DNA of 64,000 nucleotides from Tildeniella nuda ZEHNDER 1965/U140 (GCA_019358895.1 JAHHIG010000003.1:1-64000), one strand, 5' to 3'. Positions 30,472 to 41,531 are shown, counted from the first letter of the stretch. Made by a program: numbers and translations. The notes: generated from the sequence alone by a model not told the origin.

Positions 30472-31419
30472 ATGACACAGTTTCAGGTCGAGTGCGTTGA
30501 GTCTAAAACGGAGCGGGATCAAAGCCAAAACAGCAGGTTTGTCATTGAACCGCTAGAGCGTGGACAAGGCATTACCTTGGGCAATGCTCTAAGGCGTGTG
30601 CTGCTTTCTAACTTAGAAGGAGCGGCGGTGACGGCGGTGCGAATCGCAGGCGTGAATCACGAGTTCGCTACGATTCCGGGTGTGCGTGAAGACGTTCTGG
30701 ATATCTTGCTTAACATGAAGAAGATTGTCCTCAAGAGCTATTCATCCCAGCCTCAAATTGGTCGTCTGCTGGCACAGGGTCCTGCAACGGTCACAGCAGA
30801 CCAGTTTGATCTCCCCTCTGAAGTAGAATTGGTCGATCCAAACCAGTATGTTGCCACCCTCTCAGCGGGTGCCACTTTAGAAATGGAGTTTAGGATCGAG
30901 CGCGGTAAGGGTTATCGCACGGTTGAAAGGGGTCGAGATGAGACAACAGCGCTAGACTTTCTTCAAATTGATTCACTCTTTATGCCAGTTCGCAAGGTGA
31001 ATTACAGCGTGGAGGATGGCAGAAGCGGTGGTTTGATTGAGCGAGACCGCCTCATCATGGAAATCTCTACCAATGGTAGCCTGACACCTCAAGAGGCATT
31101 AAGCCAAGCAGCAGATATTCTGGTTGACTTGTTCAATCCTCTTAAGGAAATCACCTTTGAGCCGTCAGACGACGACGATGGCGATGAGGAAAATCCGGCG
31201 AACCAGATCCCGATCGAAGAACTCCAGCTTTCAGTTCGTGCCTACAACTGCTTGAAACGTGCTCAAATTAACTCAGTAGCAGATCTGTTGGACTACAGCC
31301 AAGAGGATTTGCTAGAAATCAAAAACTTTGGTCAAAAGTCGGCTGAAGAGGTCGTTGAAGCTTTACAGCAGCGTTTGGGCATCACGCTACCGCAGGAAAA
31401 ATCCTCAAAACCCAGCTAG
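30472..31419 (+). CDS. rpoA: RNA polymerase alpha subunit
   Basis: RpoA nucleates RNA polymerase assembly and binds activators through its C-terminal domain. The product is 315 residues from the ATG at 30472 (MTQFQVECVESKT), with GGAGAGG 8 bases upstream. The frame from 30439 is an artefact. The N-terminal domain includes RFVIEPLERGQGITLGNALRRVLLSNLEGAAVTAVRI-type sequence. An acidic DDDDGDEE linker separates it from the C-terminal helix-hairpin-helix domain (VRAYNCLKRAQINSVADLL, IKNFGQKSAEEV). Confidence 0.97.
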   Translation: MTQFQVECVESKTERDQSQNSRFVIEPLERGQGITLGNALRRVLLSNLEGAAVTAVRIAGVNHEFATIPGVREDVLDILLNMKKIVLKSYSSQPQIGRLLAQGPATVTADQFDLPSEVELVDPNQYVATLSAGATLEMEFRIERGKGYRTVERGRDETTALDFLQIDSLFMPVRKVNYSVEDGRSGGLIERDRLIMEISTNGSLTPQEALSQAADILVDLFNPLKEITFEPSDDDDGDEENPANQIPIEELQLSVRAYNCLKRAQINSVADLLDYSQEDLLEIKNFGQKSAEEVVEALQQRLGITLPQEKSSKPS

Positions 31420-31489
31420 GAGCCAGCTCTCCCTCGCCCGAAAAGTCTCGCCAACGCATTTCTAACTTGTAACTTAAAAGTGAACTCTC

Positions 31490-31840
31490 ATGCGTCATCG
31501 CTGTCGTGTCCCTCTACTTAGCAAGCCTGCTGATCAGCGCCGTGCCTTATTGCGGTCGTTAACTACAGAGCTGATTCGGAATGGTCGTATTAAAACGACC
31601 AAAACTCGCGCTCGGGCTGTTCGCTCTGAAGCTGATCGCATGATTACCCTTGCTAAAGATGGCTCCTTGGCGGCGCGTAGGCGAGCGTTGGGCTATTTGT
31701 TTGACAAGCAGTTGGTACATGCACTGTTTGAGCAAGCAGCCTCTCGCTATGGCGATCGCAATGGTGGCTATACCCGCATCATCCGTACTGTTCACCGTCG
31801 TGGCGACAACGCTGAGATGGCTATTATAGAGCTAACCTGA
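31490..31840 (+). CDS. rplQ: 50S ribosomal protein L17
   Basis: The product is 116 residues. The opening [37 protein letters not shown]-type sequence is characteristic, and the C-terminus is EMAIIEL. It is 4 bases from truA. The cluster continues unchanged from the alpha-operon order. Confidence 0.97.
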   Translation: MRHRCRVPLLSKPADQRRALLRSLTTELIRNGRIKTTKTRARAVRSEADRMITLAKDGSLAARRRALGYLFDKQLVHALFEQAASRYGDRNGGYTRIIRTVHRRGDNAEMAIIELT

Positions 31841-31844
31841 TTTC

Positions 31845-32693
31845 ATGCTGTCTTCTGCGACCCTGCCAAACCAACGAGTTGCCCTGGTAATTCAATACCT
31901 GGGTACGCACTTTCATGGCTGGCAGCGGCAACCGCAGCACCGAACCGTGCAGGAAGCGATCGAAACAGTCTTAGAGACAGTTTTAGAGCGTCCCATTCGG
32001 CTTCATGCGGCTGGTCGAACTGATTCTGGTGTTCATGCAGCCGCTCAGGTAGCGCACTTTGACGCTCCTGCTCACATACCCGCGTCTCGCTGGGCATCCA
32101 TCCTTAATGCTCGTCTGCCCACAGACATTTTGATTCGTGCCTCAGCTACAGTCAGCCCGACTTGGCATGCCAGGTTTTCTGCGGTCTGGCGGCGCTATCG
32201 CTACACACTCTATACCGATCCTCTCCCTAATTTGTTTATTCGCCCTTTTGCGTGGCACTACTATTACGAGCCGCTTGACGAAGTGCTCATTCGAGAAGCG
32301 CTGTCCCCCTTAGTTGGGCGGCACCATCTAGCAGCGTTTCATCGTGCTGGCTCAGATCGACCGCATTCCTGGGTGGATGTGCAAGCGGCTGAATGTAAGC
32401 GCGACGGCTCCCTGGTCTATATTGAAATGCAGGCAAGTGGATTCCTTTATGGCATGATGCGTTTGCTAGTCGGCATGCTGGTACAGGTAGGACGTGGGGT
32501 ACGATCGCCGATTAGCTTCACTGAGGTATGGGAAAAGGAACACCGAGAGCAGGTGAAATATGCCGCTCCAGCACAAGGGCTATGCCTGCTAAGGGTTGGG
32601 TACCCAGAGTTTCCGTTTCCGCCAGACGTTTGGTACGATACTCAACCAACATTTACCCTGTCGGCACTCCCTGAGCGATCGCTGGCGACTTAA
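31845..32693 (+). CDS. truA: tRNA pseudouridine(38-40) synthase
   Basis: TruA makes pseudouridine at positions 38-40 of the tRNA anticodon stem-loop. The product is 282 residues. The catalytic Asp lies in [10 protein letters not shown] near residue 52. [15 protein letters not shown] opens the fold, and [19 protein letters not shown] is the conserved C-terminal segment. The ATG lies 4 bases after the rplQ stop, so translation is probably coupled. Confidence 0.96.
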   Translation: MLSSATLPNQRVALVIQYLGTHFHGWQRQPQHRTVQEAIETVLETVLERPIRLHAAGRTDSGVHAAAQVAHFDAPAHIPASRWASILNARLPTDILIRASATVSPTWHARFSAVWRRYRYTLYTDPLPNLFIRPFAWHYYYEPLDEVLIREALSPLVGRHHLAAFHRAGSDRPHSWVDVQAAECKRDGSLVYIEMQASGFLYGMMRLLVGMLVQVGRGVRSPISFTEVWEKEHREQVKYAAPAQGLCLLRVGYPEFPFPPDVWYDTQPTFTLSALPERSLAT

Positions 32694-32758
32694 AAATTTC
32701 CACTCCGGTGTTCGCCTTCACGTTTTGCCCATCATTCTTTCAAGTACACGAGACTGTT

Positions 32759-33214
32759 ATGACCAAGACTTACCTCCCTCCCGTCGATTCGATCGAGCGC
32801 AACTGGTACCTCGTAGATGCCACTGATCAGCGTCTGGGTCGCCTCGCCAGTGAAATTGCTACTGTACTACGCGGCAAAAACAAGCCGACGTTTACGCCTC
32901 ATCTCGATACGGGCGATTTTGTGATTGTCATCAATGCCGAAAAAATCGATGTTACTGGCAAAAAGCGCAGCCAGAAACTATATCGTCGCCATTCTGGTCG
33001 TCCTGGTGGGATGAAGACCGAAACCTTTGCCAAGCTTCAGGCACGTTTGCCTGAACGGATCATTGAGCAAGCCGTGAAAGGAATGTTACCTAAAAACACC
33101 CTGGGACGACAGCTTTTCACGAAGCTTAAGGTTTATGCGGGGTCTGATCATCCCCATGAGGCTCAGATGCCTCAAACTCTAGCCATTCATACCATTCCAG
33201 GAGGACAGCACTAA
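32759..33214 (+). CDS. rplM: 50S ribosomal protein L13
   Basis: L13 is an early assembly protein. The product is 151 residues from the ATG at 32759 ([21 protein letters not shown]). The frame from 32708 is not the start. Conserved features are [31 protein letters not shown] and [19 protein letters not shown]. The stop overlaps the rpsI ATG by one base (TAATG). Confidence 0.96.
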   Translation: MTKTYLPPVDSIERNWYLVDATDQRLGRLASEIATVLRGKNKPTFTPHLDTGDFVIVINAEKIDVTGKKRSQKLYRRHSGRPGGMKTETFAKLQARLPERIIEQAVKGMLPKNTLGRQLFTKLKVYAGSDHPHEAQMPQTLAIHTIPGGQH

Positions 33215-33624
33215 TGCAAGCTATAGACCAAGGTCGAGTCGTATATTTAGGCACTGGACGGCGGAAGTCAGCCGTGGCGCGAGTGCGTTTGGTGCCGGGT
33301 AACGGTCAACTGACGATCAATGGCAAGCCTGGAGATCTCTATCTTCAGTTCAACGCTGAGTATTTGTCTTCTGCCAAAGCTCCACTGGAAACCTTGGGAC
33401 TTGAGGGTGAGTATGACATTCTGGTGAATGCTCATGGGGGTGGTTTGACTGGGCAGGCGGATGCAGTGCGTTTAGGTGTGGCACGTGCGCTATGCCAGCT
33501 TGACCCTGATAATCGTAAGCCTTTGAAAATTGAAGGTTATTTGACCCGTGATCCACGTGCTAAAGAACGTAAGAAGTACGGCTTGCGCAAAGCGCGTAAA
33601 GCACCTCAGTTCTCGAAGCGATAG
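33214..33624 (+). CDS. rpsI: 30S ribosomal protein S9
   Basis: S9 reaches the P-site tRNA with its C-terminal tail. The product is 136 residues. [17 protein letters not shown] near the N-terminus, [22 protein letters not shown] in the middle, and the tail [17 protein letters not shown] are diagnostic. It starts within the rplM stop, with AGGAGGA upstream. Confidence 0.97.
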   Translation: MQAIDQGRVVYLGTGRRKSAVARVRLVPGNGQLTINGKPGDLYLQFNAEYLSSAKAPLETLGLEGEYDILVNAHGGGLTGQADAVRLGVARALCQLDPDNRKPLKIEGYLTRDPRAKERKKYGLRKARKAPQFSKR

Positions 33625-33713
33625 GCAGGCGATCGACGCTGGTTGTTAGCGCTTAGCACCGATAGAATTGAACGCTAGAATTAAACAAGAGACGGTAAGC
33701 TGGAGAGTTAACG

Positions 33714-33968
33714 ATGCCTAAGCCTGATATTCATCCCAAGTGGTACCCTGACGCTAAAGTCTATTGCAACGGGGAAGTGGTGATGACCATTGGTTCCACA
33801 AAGCCTGAACTGCATGTCGATGTATGGTCAGGGAACCATCCATTTTATACAGGTACGCAAAAGATTATTGATACCGAAGGTCGGGTCGATCGCTTTTTAC
33901 GCAAGTACGGCATGTTAGAAGGCGAAGATGCGGCAGAGGCACAGCCACAGAAGAAGAAAAAGCGGTAG
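33714..33968 (+). CDS. rpmE: 50S ribosomal protein L31
   Basis: L31 bridges the subunits at the central protuberance. The product is 84 residues, IHPKWYPDAKVYCNGEVV opening and SGNHPFYTGTQKIIDTEGRVDRFLRKYG. Only one Cys is present, so the four-Cys zinc site is absent, which is the C-minus form common in cyanobacteria. A Lys-rich tail ends the protein. AGCTGGAGAG precedes the ATG. Confidence 0.95.
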   Translation: MPKPDIHPKWYPDAKVYCNGEVVMTIGSTKPELHVDVWSGNHPFYTGTQKIIDTEGRVDRFLRKYGMLEGEDAAEAQPQKKKKR

Positions 33969-34049
33969 AGGGGCTGATTTTAAGCTGCGGGTTAAGAGTT
34001 TGGATGAAGCGCTAGACGCCAATCTAAGTCTCAAATTTCAGCATTTTGA

Positions 34050-35201
<1,152 letters not shown>

Positions 35202-35382
35202 AACATCTGCTTTTCAAGTAGTACGAAGCTCATAAAAGACAGCTTACAGCCACGATCGTTCAACGCTGCAAGCAACGATCGAGATGCCAAAGCCCTGCCT
35301 TCAGAACGCTTCACGAACGGCATGGTGCTAACACGCGCTTACACTGCGCCCTTCTGCACCGCACTACAGTACGCTGAGCTAA

Positions 35383-35556
35383 GAGGACGTTTGAAAAGTC
35401 CCGTTCTCTGTCACTTTGGCGACTAGAAGTCGCAACTACAGAGACAAAATCTGCCGTCGCAGGTTACAGAACCCTGGTTTTGCGGTAGTCCGCAACGGCG
35501 AACTTTGTTTACGTAGTCGCGGTTTTAACCGCCAGACACGTTTAAGCCACCCTCTA
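35383..35556. repeat. Interspersed nested-palindrome element, copy 1
   Basis: This aligns with 58557-58730. Shared parts in order are GAGGA(y)...AAAAGTCC, TTTGGCGACT-AAGTCGC, a CTGCCG/GCAGG hairpin, a GTCCG...CGG hairpin, and TAGTCGCGGTTTTAA(C/T)CGC. GTCGCAACTAC near 35429 can pair with GTAGTCGCGG near 35513, giving an outer stem that encloses the inner hairpins. Confidence 0.75.
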
Positions 35557-35667
35557 AGCCCATCTAGACATCATTCTGGTAGTTAGGCTCACTTTATACG
35601 CCTTACAGAATCAGTTTGACTCAGTAACCTTACGTAATAGCGGTTCAATTTTGAGCATAATCCAGGG

Positions 35668-35693
35668 AAAATACCGTACTTTAACGGTATTTT
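35668..35693. terminator. Perfect 10-bp hairpin, possible bidirectional terminator
   Basis: AAAATACCGT (35668-35677) and ACGGTATTTT (35684-35693) pair fully around a 6-base loop, with A and T tracts at both ends. GAGCA and TGCTC outside extend the pairing. It could end the ribosomal-cluster transcript, although it lies 470 bases after prfA. Confidence 0.5.
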
Positions 35694-35762
35694 GCTCACT
35701 GTTTGTACAGCCTTGTGCAACGATTTGATCAGGCTGCATGAGCAAGATTTCTTAGAGAAAAA

Positions 35763-35777
35763 TTAGTTCTGAACTAA
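35763..35777. promoter_or_regulatory. 15-bp perfect palindrome, candidate operator
   Basis: TTAGTTC, one central T, GAACTAA. A dimeric regulator could bind here. It lies about 430 bases before the caspase-like gene. Confidence 0.35.
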
Positions 35778-35796
35778 CTTCAACCACTCTAAAAAT

Positions 35797-35822
35797 CACC
35801 CTTAGGGGTGTTACCCCCTTTT
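35797..35822 (+). promoter_or_regulatory. Mutually exclusive hairpins resembling an attenuator
   Basis: CACCC (35797-35801) can pair with GGGTG (35806-35810). Alternatively AGGGGT (35804-35809) pairs with ACCCCC (35813-35818) and is followed by TTTT, a terminator form. The two pairings cannot coexist. Confidence 0.35.
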
Positions 35823-35944
35823 ACGCTTACCAAAAACTTCATTACCTTTGAACTAAGAGAGCCAACGATCAAACTCAAGCACGTCGTCAGCTTTCTTGAC
35901 CAAAACAGGCTTCAGATAACGCTTTGTGGATTCAGTTCCTATTA

Positions 35945-35984
35945 GATGAAGCAGAGTCTAAGCCATTTGGCTTAGATTTTCATC
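35945..35984. promoter_or_regulatory. Stable hairpin in the leader region
   Basis: TCTAAGCC and GGCTTAGA form a perfect 8-bp stem with a 4-base loop. GATGAA and TTCATC outside extend it after an internal loop. The plus strand continues with T4, so it could also terminate transcription weakly. Confidence 0.4.
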
Positions 35985-36205
35985 AGCTCTAAGAATCCGT
36001 TTAAGAAGTTTTCAAGTTTGCAAATCGTTTGCTTACTTTCGTCTTTTGGATCGAGCGTCCGTCTTTTTCATGCGCTCTCAATCTGTATCTTGAGTGTGCC
36101 CTGATGATGCCTTTTGATGGGTTGAACGTATGTATTGAATATTGCTGAAGACGGTTAGATACATCATTCAGCCTCATTACAAAAAACTTCGGGGAGGGTT
36201 ACATA

Positions 36206-39200
36206 GTGTCACGCGATGCTTTAGTCGTTGGAATTAGTACGTATCAGTGGTTGCCCGGTTTAAGCGCACCCTCCCATGATGCTGAGGCGATCGCTCAGCG
36301 ACTACAGGTGGATGGTGATTTTCGGGTCGCTCGGATGCCAGAGATTGTCCAGGCGGGACAATCCAGAATTGGCTTTAAAACTCAAGTGACTGTCGCGGAT
36401 TTAGAAGGTGCGCTCGTCAAACTGTTTAAGCCAAAGGGAAACAATATTCCCCAAACAGCCTTATTTTACTTTTCGGGGCATGGGTTACAGAAAGATGCGG
36501 GTGTGCAAGAAGGATTTCTAGCAACCAGTGATGCGAATCCAAACACCAGCTTCTACGGACTGTCACTGTTTTGGCTGCGGCGGTTGTTGCAGGAAAGCCC
36601 CGTGCGGCAACGCATTGTGCTACTAGACTGCTGCCACAGTGGGGAGCTACTGAACTTTCTGGAAGCTGATCCGGGTGCTCGATCGGGCACCGATCGCCTG
36701 TTTATGGCGGCATCACGAGAATACGAAGCGGCTTACGAATCGATGATCGGTAAGTACAGCGTGTTTACGCAGGCGTTGTTAGATGGCTTAGATCCGACTC
36801 GCATGGCGAATGGCACCGTCACTAACTATGCGCTCACTGATTGGGTCAGTAATGCACTCAAACGAGAGCAGCAGCAGCCATTATTTGAAAATTCTGGTAG
36901 TGAAATTCTCCTCACACGCGGACAGGCTGCATCGGCAGTCATCAAAACAGAGCTTGCCCTGGATGTTTGCCCGTTTCGAGGGCTGGAGTTTTTTGATGAG
37001 GCACACGCCGAGTACTTTTTTGGGCGCGAAGATCTGACCGATCAACTGATTGAAAAGCTTAGAGTGGGGAATTTCGCTGCCGTTGTGGGGGCATCGGGCA
37101 GCGGCAAATCGTCGTTGGTTAGAGCTGGCTTAATCCACACCTTGCGACAGGGCAAAAAGTTTTCGGGGAGCGATCGCTGGCGGATCCAACTGATTAGCCC
37201 CACCGATCAACCGCTCAAAAGTCTGGCAACTGCCTTCGTTAACCCCAAGGATTCGGCGATCGATCGGGCAGAGCAATTAAGGCGCGCCGAAATGCTACTC
37301 CGAGATGGCGGCACGGGACTGTCTCATCTGGTACGCGCCAGCCTGATGTCTGCGAAGCATGGCAGAAATTCTCGACTGTTGCTAATCATTGACCAGTTTG
37401 AGGAGGTCTTCACGCTGTGCCAGGGGGTGCAAGCAGAACGCGATCGACAAAGTTTTTTCAACAGTCTTATCACTGCTCTCCGCGAAATTGGCGATTGCTT
37501 CAGCGTTGTCATTGTGCTTCGAGCCGATTTTTTTGGCAAATACTCTCTCTACAACGGTTTAGCAGAGCAAATTGAGCAACATCTGGTAACGGTAACACCC
37601 CTCACCTATGACCAGATCAAAGCCTCCATCCTAAAGCCTGCTGCTAAAGCAGGTCTCGTCTGTGAACCCAATCTGATTTACAACATCTTGCTGGATGTTG
37701 TGGGCGCACCGGGAGAACTGCCGCTGTTGCAGTACACATTGCTTGAACTATGGCGGCAGCGGCAAATCGACCCTCATGATGGAACCGCTCATTTGACACT
37801 GGATGCTTACAACGAGCTGGGTGGCGTTCGTGGCACGCTACAGAAACGGGCAAATGACCTTTTTTATAGCCTCACCCACGAAGAGCAACGGGTTGCCAAG
37901 CGAGTTTTTATTGCGTTGACGCAGATTGGCGACGGTACTGAGGATACCCGCCGTCGCATTTCCAAAACCGAACTTGTTAGTCCCTGGTTTCCAGCCGAGT
38001 TGATTGAGCGAGTGCTGGAAAAATTGGTCACAGCAAAATTGGTCGTCACCAATCGTGTTAGCTCCAGTTGCAATCGGCAGGAGCGGGCTGTGCAAGGGCT
38101 TGCCAATGTCTCTACAGCCTTACGCCTTGCCCAGATGCGCCAGGGAAAGTGCTTACAGCAACCCTCTGAGTTTAATCAAGCCCCAATCTTATTGGCAGAT
38201 AGTGCCAATTGCAGCATCGCTGGCATTATACGGCGATCGACGCATGAGCTAGCTGAATATGCAACGGCTCAGTTCAGCAGCGATTACCAAGAAACGGTAG
38301 ATGTTGCCCACGAAGCGCTGATTCGGAATTGGTCGCTGCTGCGAACCTGGCTAGACGAAAATCGGGAGTTGCTTCAGCGACAGCGCCGGATTGAGCATGC
38401 TGCTAAGGAGTGGGCTGCTTGGGAACAGTCACGTTCGCCCGAATATTTGCTGCATGGCGATCGGCTGATAGAGGCTGAGGACTACTTGATCGCCTATCCT
38501 GACGAACTGTCAGCGCTGGCACAACGGTATATCGTGATTAGCCGTGAGGAAAACCGACGTGCACAGAAAGAGCGACGGCTGCTACAACTGGCTGTGCCCT
38601 GTACGCTGTTAGTGGCGCTGGTGGTCACATTTAGTCAGTATCGAGCCGTTGTCAACAGTCAGGCAGAGAAGGAATATCAACTGCAAATTGCCACATCCAG
38701 ACAGCAAGCTGCCGTGGCTCAAGCGATCTTACAAGAGCCAGAAAGTGATCCGACGACTGCGTTACTGATTAGCCGTTTTGCTGCCGAAAAAGGTGGCTAC
38801 ACCTACGAAGCTCAGGCAAGCCTGCGATCGGCACTGCAAAAACTGCGGCTGCAAGCCAATTTGCAGGGACATCAAGGAGCCGTCCACCAGATCACTTTTA
38901 GCCCGAATCAACGGCAACTTGCGACGGCTGGCGCTGATGGCACCGTGCGACTTTGGTCACTCACAACGCAAACAGTGGAGAAGATTCTGGCTTGGCGTGA
39001 TGAGAGCAATCAATCTTTAACCGCTGAGCGAACGACGACCGATGACTCTCAACGGGCAACGCCGATCGTCGCGATCGCGTTCAGCCCAAACGGTCAGCAA
39101 CTGGCGGCGATCGCCCAAAACTCTGCTGATGTTCAGGTTTGGTCAGTTGAATCTGGCAAACGTCTATTGACGCTCAGCGGCTTGAAAGCACCTGTGCGGC

Positions 39201-41488
39201 ACTTGAGCTTTAGCCCCAACGGCAACTGGATCGCCGCCAGCGCAGGCAAGGAAGTAAGAGTTTGGGCTGTGGCTAGTGGACAATCACACGCTAGTCTTCG
39301 GCACGCTGCTCCTGTCAACAGTCTGGTTTTCAACCCTGACAACCGAGAACTATTAACAGCTAGCGGTACTGTGGCTCAACTTTGGCAGGTGCGTGATGGG
39401 CGCATGAGTAACGGGCAGAGTCGTAAGGTTCTGCGTCATGCAAAATTGGTTAATAGCGCCACCTTTAGCCCGGATGGGCAGTCGATCGCGACTGCATGTG
39501 ATGACGGCATCGTGCGTCTTTGGCAACGCAGCACCGGGCAGCTACGCCGCGCTCTGGCTGCTGAAGCGATCCCCAGTCAGCGTAGCCGCCGAAAACAAGG
39601 GCTTGGGCAGGCATCACAACCGCTGAAGCAGGTTTTGTTTAGCCCGAATGGGCAATTTCTTGCTGCTGCTGCTGTCAGTCGCATTCAGTTGTGGAATATT
39701 AAGACGGGTCAACTATGGCATCAGCTAGAGCATAACGATACGTTGAGCACCCGCGCTCAGCCTGAACAAGATGTAGTACAACCGAATCCATCACTCAGCA
39801 GCATTGCTTTCAGTCCAGACAGTCGTCAGCTAGTTATGGCTGACCATCAATGGGGAGAGGATCAGCCGCTTGAGGCTGCGCGGCTGTGGGATGTACAGAC
39901 TGGGGCACTGGTCGGTAGTTTGAAGGGGCACTCAGGCGCGATCGAGGCAGTTCAGTTCAGCGGCAATGGCTCTTTGATTGCTACTGCCAGTACAGACGGT
40001 TCTGCGCGGTTGTGGTCAACAGCAATGGGCAGCGAATTTCCCATGCTGAAACCAGGCAGCGGGCAAATACAGTGGGCAGCCTTTCGAGGTGCGCTCCAAA
40101 CCTTACCGACCAATCAGCCTCGATCGTTGACAGCAATGTCGCGTGCTAATCTCTCACAGACGGCGAAAGCAGCGCCTGAGGGGTTTGGGGGCATAGTGAC
40201 TCTTGCGATCGATGGTACCGTGCACACCTGGAACCCAACTAAGCCAATGGTGAGCGCAGACAATGCTACTCACGTCGCGTCTGTGATGCCAAAGCAATCC
40301 TGGTTTTCGGCGCGCTTAACAGGAATCAACGCTTTCAATGTCCTGAGTGTCTTAGGAGCGGCGATCGAGCCAGCGCTCAAGGATCTGCAACCAGCGCCGC
40401 TAGGGGCAACGTTAGTCCCTACCCGATCGCTGCCCAGAACAACGGCTGTCTCTACACTCTCAACAGCAAATTCAGTACGGCTGTTACGTGATGTTACTTC
40501 GGCAACCGATGGTCAAACACGATCAGGCAGAACGGAGGCTCCTCGCACACCCGAACGTCTCATAAGCAAGCGACCCTTTAGCAGTAAGCTGACGGGCGTT
40601 GCTTTTAGCCCCAATACACCATTAGTCGCTACCGCTACTGCCCAAGGCACAGTAGACCTTTGGCAAATTCAGCCAGATCAGTCACTTGTGCCTGTGCGCC
40701 GTCTGGATGACAGCAATCCTCTTTCTTTCACAACCCATCAAACTAACCATCATCGTCTTGAGCCTATGCGTCAGCTTGCTTTCAGCCCTGATGGTAAAAC
40801 GCTTTTAGGTGTGGGCGATCGCATCATTTATCTCTGGGCTGTGCCCTCTGGCAAGCTGGTACAGAGCTTGAGCGGTCACGAAGCAAGCATTGAGCAGGCA
40901 CAGTTTAGTGCAGACAGCCAGCGTGTGGTGAGTGCTAGTCGCGATCGCACAGCGCGACTCTGGCAGGTGGCTTCCGGTCAACTGCTCACCACGTTCTACC
41001 ACCGCGATGTTGTCAGCAGTGCCCACTTTAGCCCTGATGGACAGTTAGTGGCGATCGCGAGTTGGGACGGCACGGCTAGAGTGCTGGATGCAGCAACAGG
41101 CGCGTCTCGTGTGATTATGGCGGGGCATCAAGGCGCAGTGCTGGATGCAGAGTTTAGTCCTGATGCCGCCACCTTAGTAACTGCCAGTGCCGATGGCACC
41201 GTGCGCTTGTGGGATGCCAAGACAGGTACAGAACAGGCACTACTACGCTCTGCGGCACCCGGTGCCAACCAAGAACAAATGCAGCAGGCATTTTTCAGCC
41301 CTGACGGTCGCTACGTTGCCAGCCTCAGCAAAAGTGGAGACGTTCACCTTTGGGCAGCAACGTGGGAAGAACTGCTGCGCCTCGCCCGCGATCGTAGCCT
41401 GCGGCAGCTTAAACCAGAAGAATGCCTGCGCTATCTACGTTTGTCGCCCAACGCATGTCCATCGCTGGAAAAGAACGGTGAGGGGTGA
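36206..41488 (+). CDS. Caspase-like protease - nSTAND ATPase - WD40 protein
   Basis: The product is 1760 residues. Residues 1-250 are a C14 caspase-like (orthocaspase) domain with the catalytic pair His92 in YFSGHG and Cys143 in LDCCHSG. Residues about 255-620 form an nSTAND NTPase: entry motif CPFRGLEFFDEAHAEYFFGRE, Walker A GASGSGKSS near 295-303, Walker B LLLIIDQFEE. A winged-helix-like part and one membrane segment (about 792-812) follow. From about 880 onward there are a dozen or more WD40 blades (SPDGQ and DGTVRLW motifs), interrupted near 1270-1465 by a Ser/Thr/Pro-rich insert. GTG at 36206 follows GGGGAGGG. The likely model is that WD40 blades sense a signal, the NTPase oligomerises and the protease is activated. 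The C-terminal residues sit beside a GGTGAGGGG repeat-like end. Confidence 0.9.
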   Translation: MSRDALVVGISTYQWLPGLSAPSHDAEAIAQRLQVDGDFRVARMPEIVQAGQSRIGFKTQVTVADLEGALVKLFKPKGNNIPQTALFYFSGHGLQKDAGVQEGFLATSDANPNTSFYGLSLFWLRRLLQESPVRQRIVLLDCCHSGELLNFLEADPGARSGTDRLFMAASREYEAAYESMIGKYSVFTQALLDGLDPTRMANGTVTNYALTDWVSNALKREQQQPLFENSGSEILLTRGQAASAVIKTELALDVCPFRGLEFFDEAHAEYFFGREDLTDQLIEKLRVGNFAAVVGASGSGKSSLVRAGLIHTLRQGKKFSGSDRWRIQLISPTDQPLKSLATAFVNPKDSAIDRAEQLRRAEMLLRDGGTGLSHLVRASLMSAKHGRNSRLLLIIDQFEEVFTLCQGVQAERDRQSFFNSLITALREIGDCFSVVIVLRADFFGKYSLYNGLAEQIEQHLVTVTPLTYDQIKASILKPAAKAGLVCEPNLIYNILLDVVGAPGELPLLQYTLLELWRQRQIDPHDGTAHLTLDAYNELGGVRGTLQKRANDLFYSLTHEEQRVAKRVFIALTQIGDGTEDTRRRISKTELVSPWFPAELIERVLEKLVTAKLVVTNRVSSSCNRQERAVQGLANVSTALRLAQMRQGKCLQQPSEFNQAPILLADSANCSIAGIIRRSTHELAEYATAQFSSDYQETVDVAHEALIRNWSLLRTWLDENRELLQRQRRIEHAAKEWAAWEQSRSPEYLLHGDRLIEAEDYLIAYPDELSALAQRYIVISREENRRAQKERRLLQLAVPCTLLVALVVTFSQYRAVVNSQAEKEYQLQIATSRQQAAVAQAILQEPESDPTTALLISRFAAEKGGYTYEAQASLRSALQKLRLQANLQGHQGAVHQITFSPNQRQLATAGADGTVRLWSLTTQTVEKILAWRDESNQSLTAERTTTDDSQRATPIVAIAFSPNGQQLAAIAQNSADVQVWSVESGKRLLTLSGLKAPVRHLSFSPNGNWIAASAGKEVRVWAVASGQSHASLRHAAPVNSLVFNPDNRELLTASGTVAQLWQVRDGRMSNGQSRKVLRHAKLVNSATFSPDGQSIATACDDGIVRLWQRSTGQLRRALAAEAIPSQRSRRKQGLGQASQPLKQVLFSPNGQFLAAAAVSRIQLWNIKTGQLWHQLEHNDTLSTRAQPEQDVVQPNPSLSSIAFSPDSRQLVMADHQWGEDQPLEAARLWDVQTGALVGSLKGHSGAIEAVQFSGNGSLIATASTDGSARLWSTAMGSEFPMLKPGSGQIQWAAFRGALQTLPTNQPRSLTAMSRANLSQTAKAAPEGFGGIVTLAIDGTVHTWNPTKPMVSADNATHVASVMPKQSWFSARLTGINAFNVLSVLGAAIEPALKDLQPAPLGATLVPTRSLPRTTAVSTLSTANSVRLLRDVTSATDGQTRSGRTEAPRTPERLISKRPFSSKLTGVAFSPNTPLVATATAQGTVDLWQIQPDQSLVPVRRLDDSNPLSFTTHQTNHHRLEPMRQLAFSPDGKTLLGVGDRIIYLWAVPSGKLVQSLSGHEASIEQAQFSADSQRVVSASRDRTARLWQVASGQLLTTFYHRDVVSSAHFSPDGQLVAIASWDGTARVLDAATGASRVIMAGHQGAVLDAEFSPDAATLVTASADGTVRLWDAKTGTEQALLRSAAPGANQEQMQQAFFSPDGRYVASLSKSGDVHLWAATWEELLRLARDRSLRQLKPEECLRYLRLSPNACPSLEKNGEG

Positions 41489-41531
41489 ACGTGCTACCAG
41501 CAAGCAATCTGAAAAATCAGGTGAACTGATC

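Larger units (their letters stand above)
35202..36205. other. 1-kb gene-free, hairpin-rich region upstream of the caspase-like gene
   Basis: No gene is credible here. In order it contains a nested-palindrome interspersed element (about 35383-35556), a perfect 10-bp hairpin (35668-35693), a 15-bp palindrome (35763-35777), a switch-like pair of overlapping hairpins ending in T4 (35797-35822), and an 8-bp perfect hairpin with a longer outer stem (35945-35984). The promoter of the downstream 1760-residue protein presumably lies within this stretch. Confidence 0.65.
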
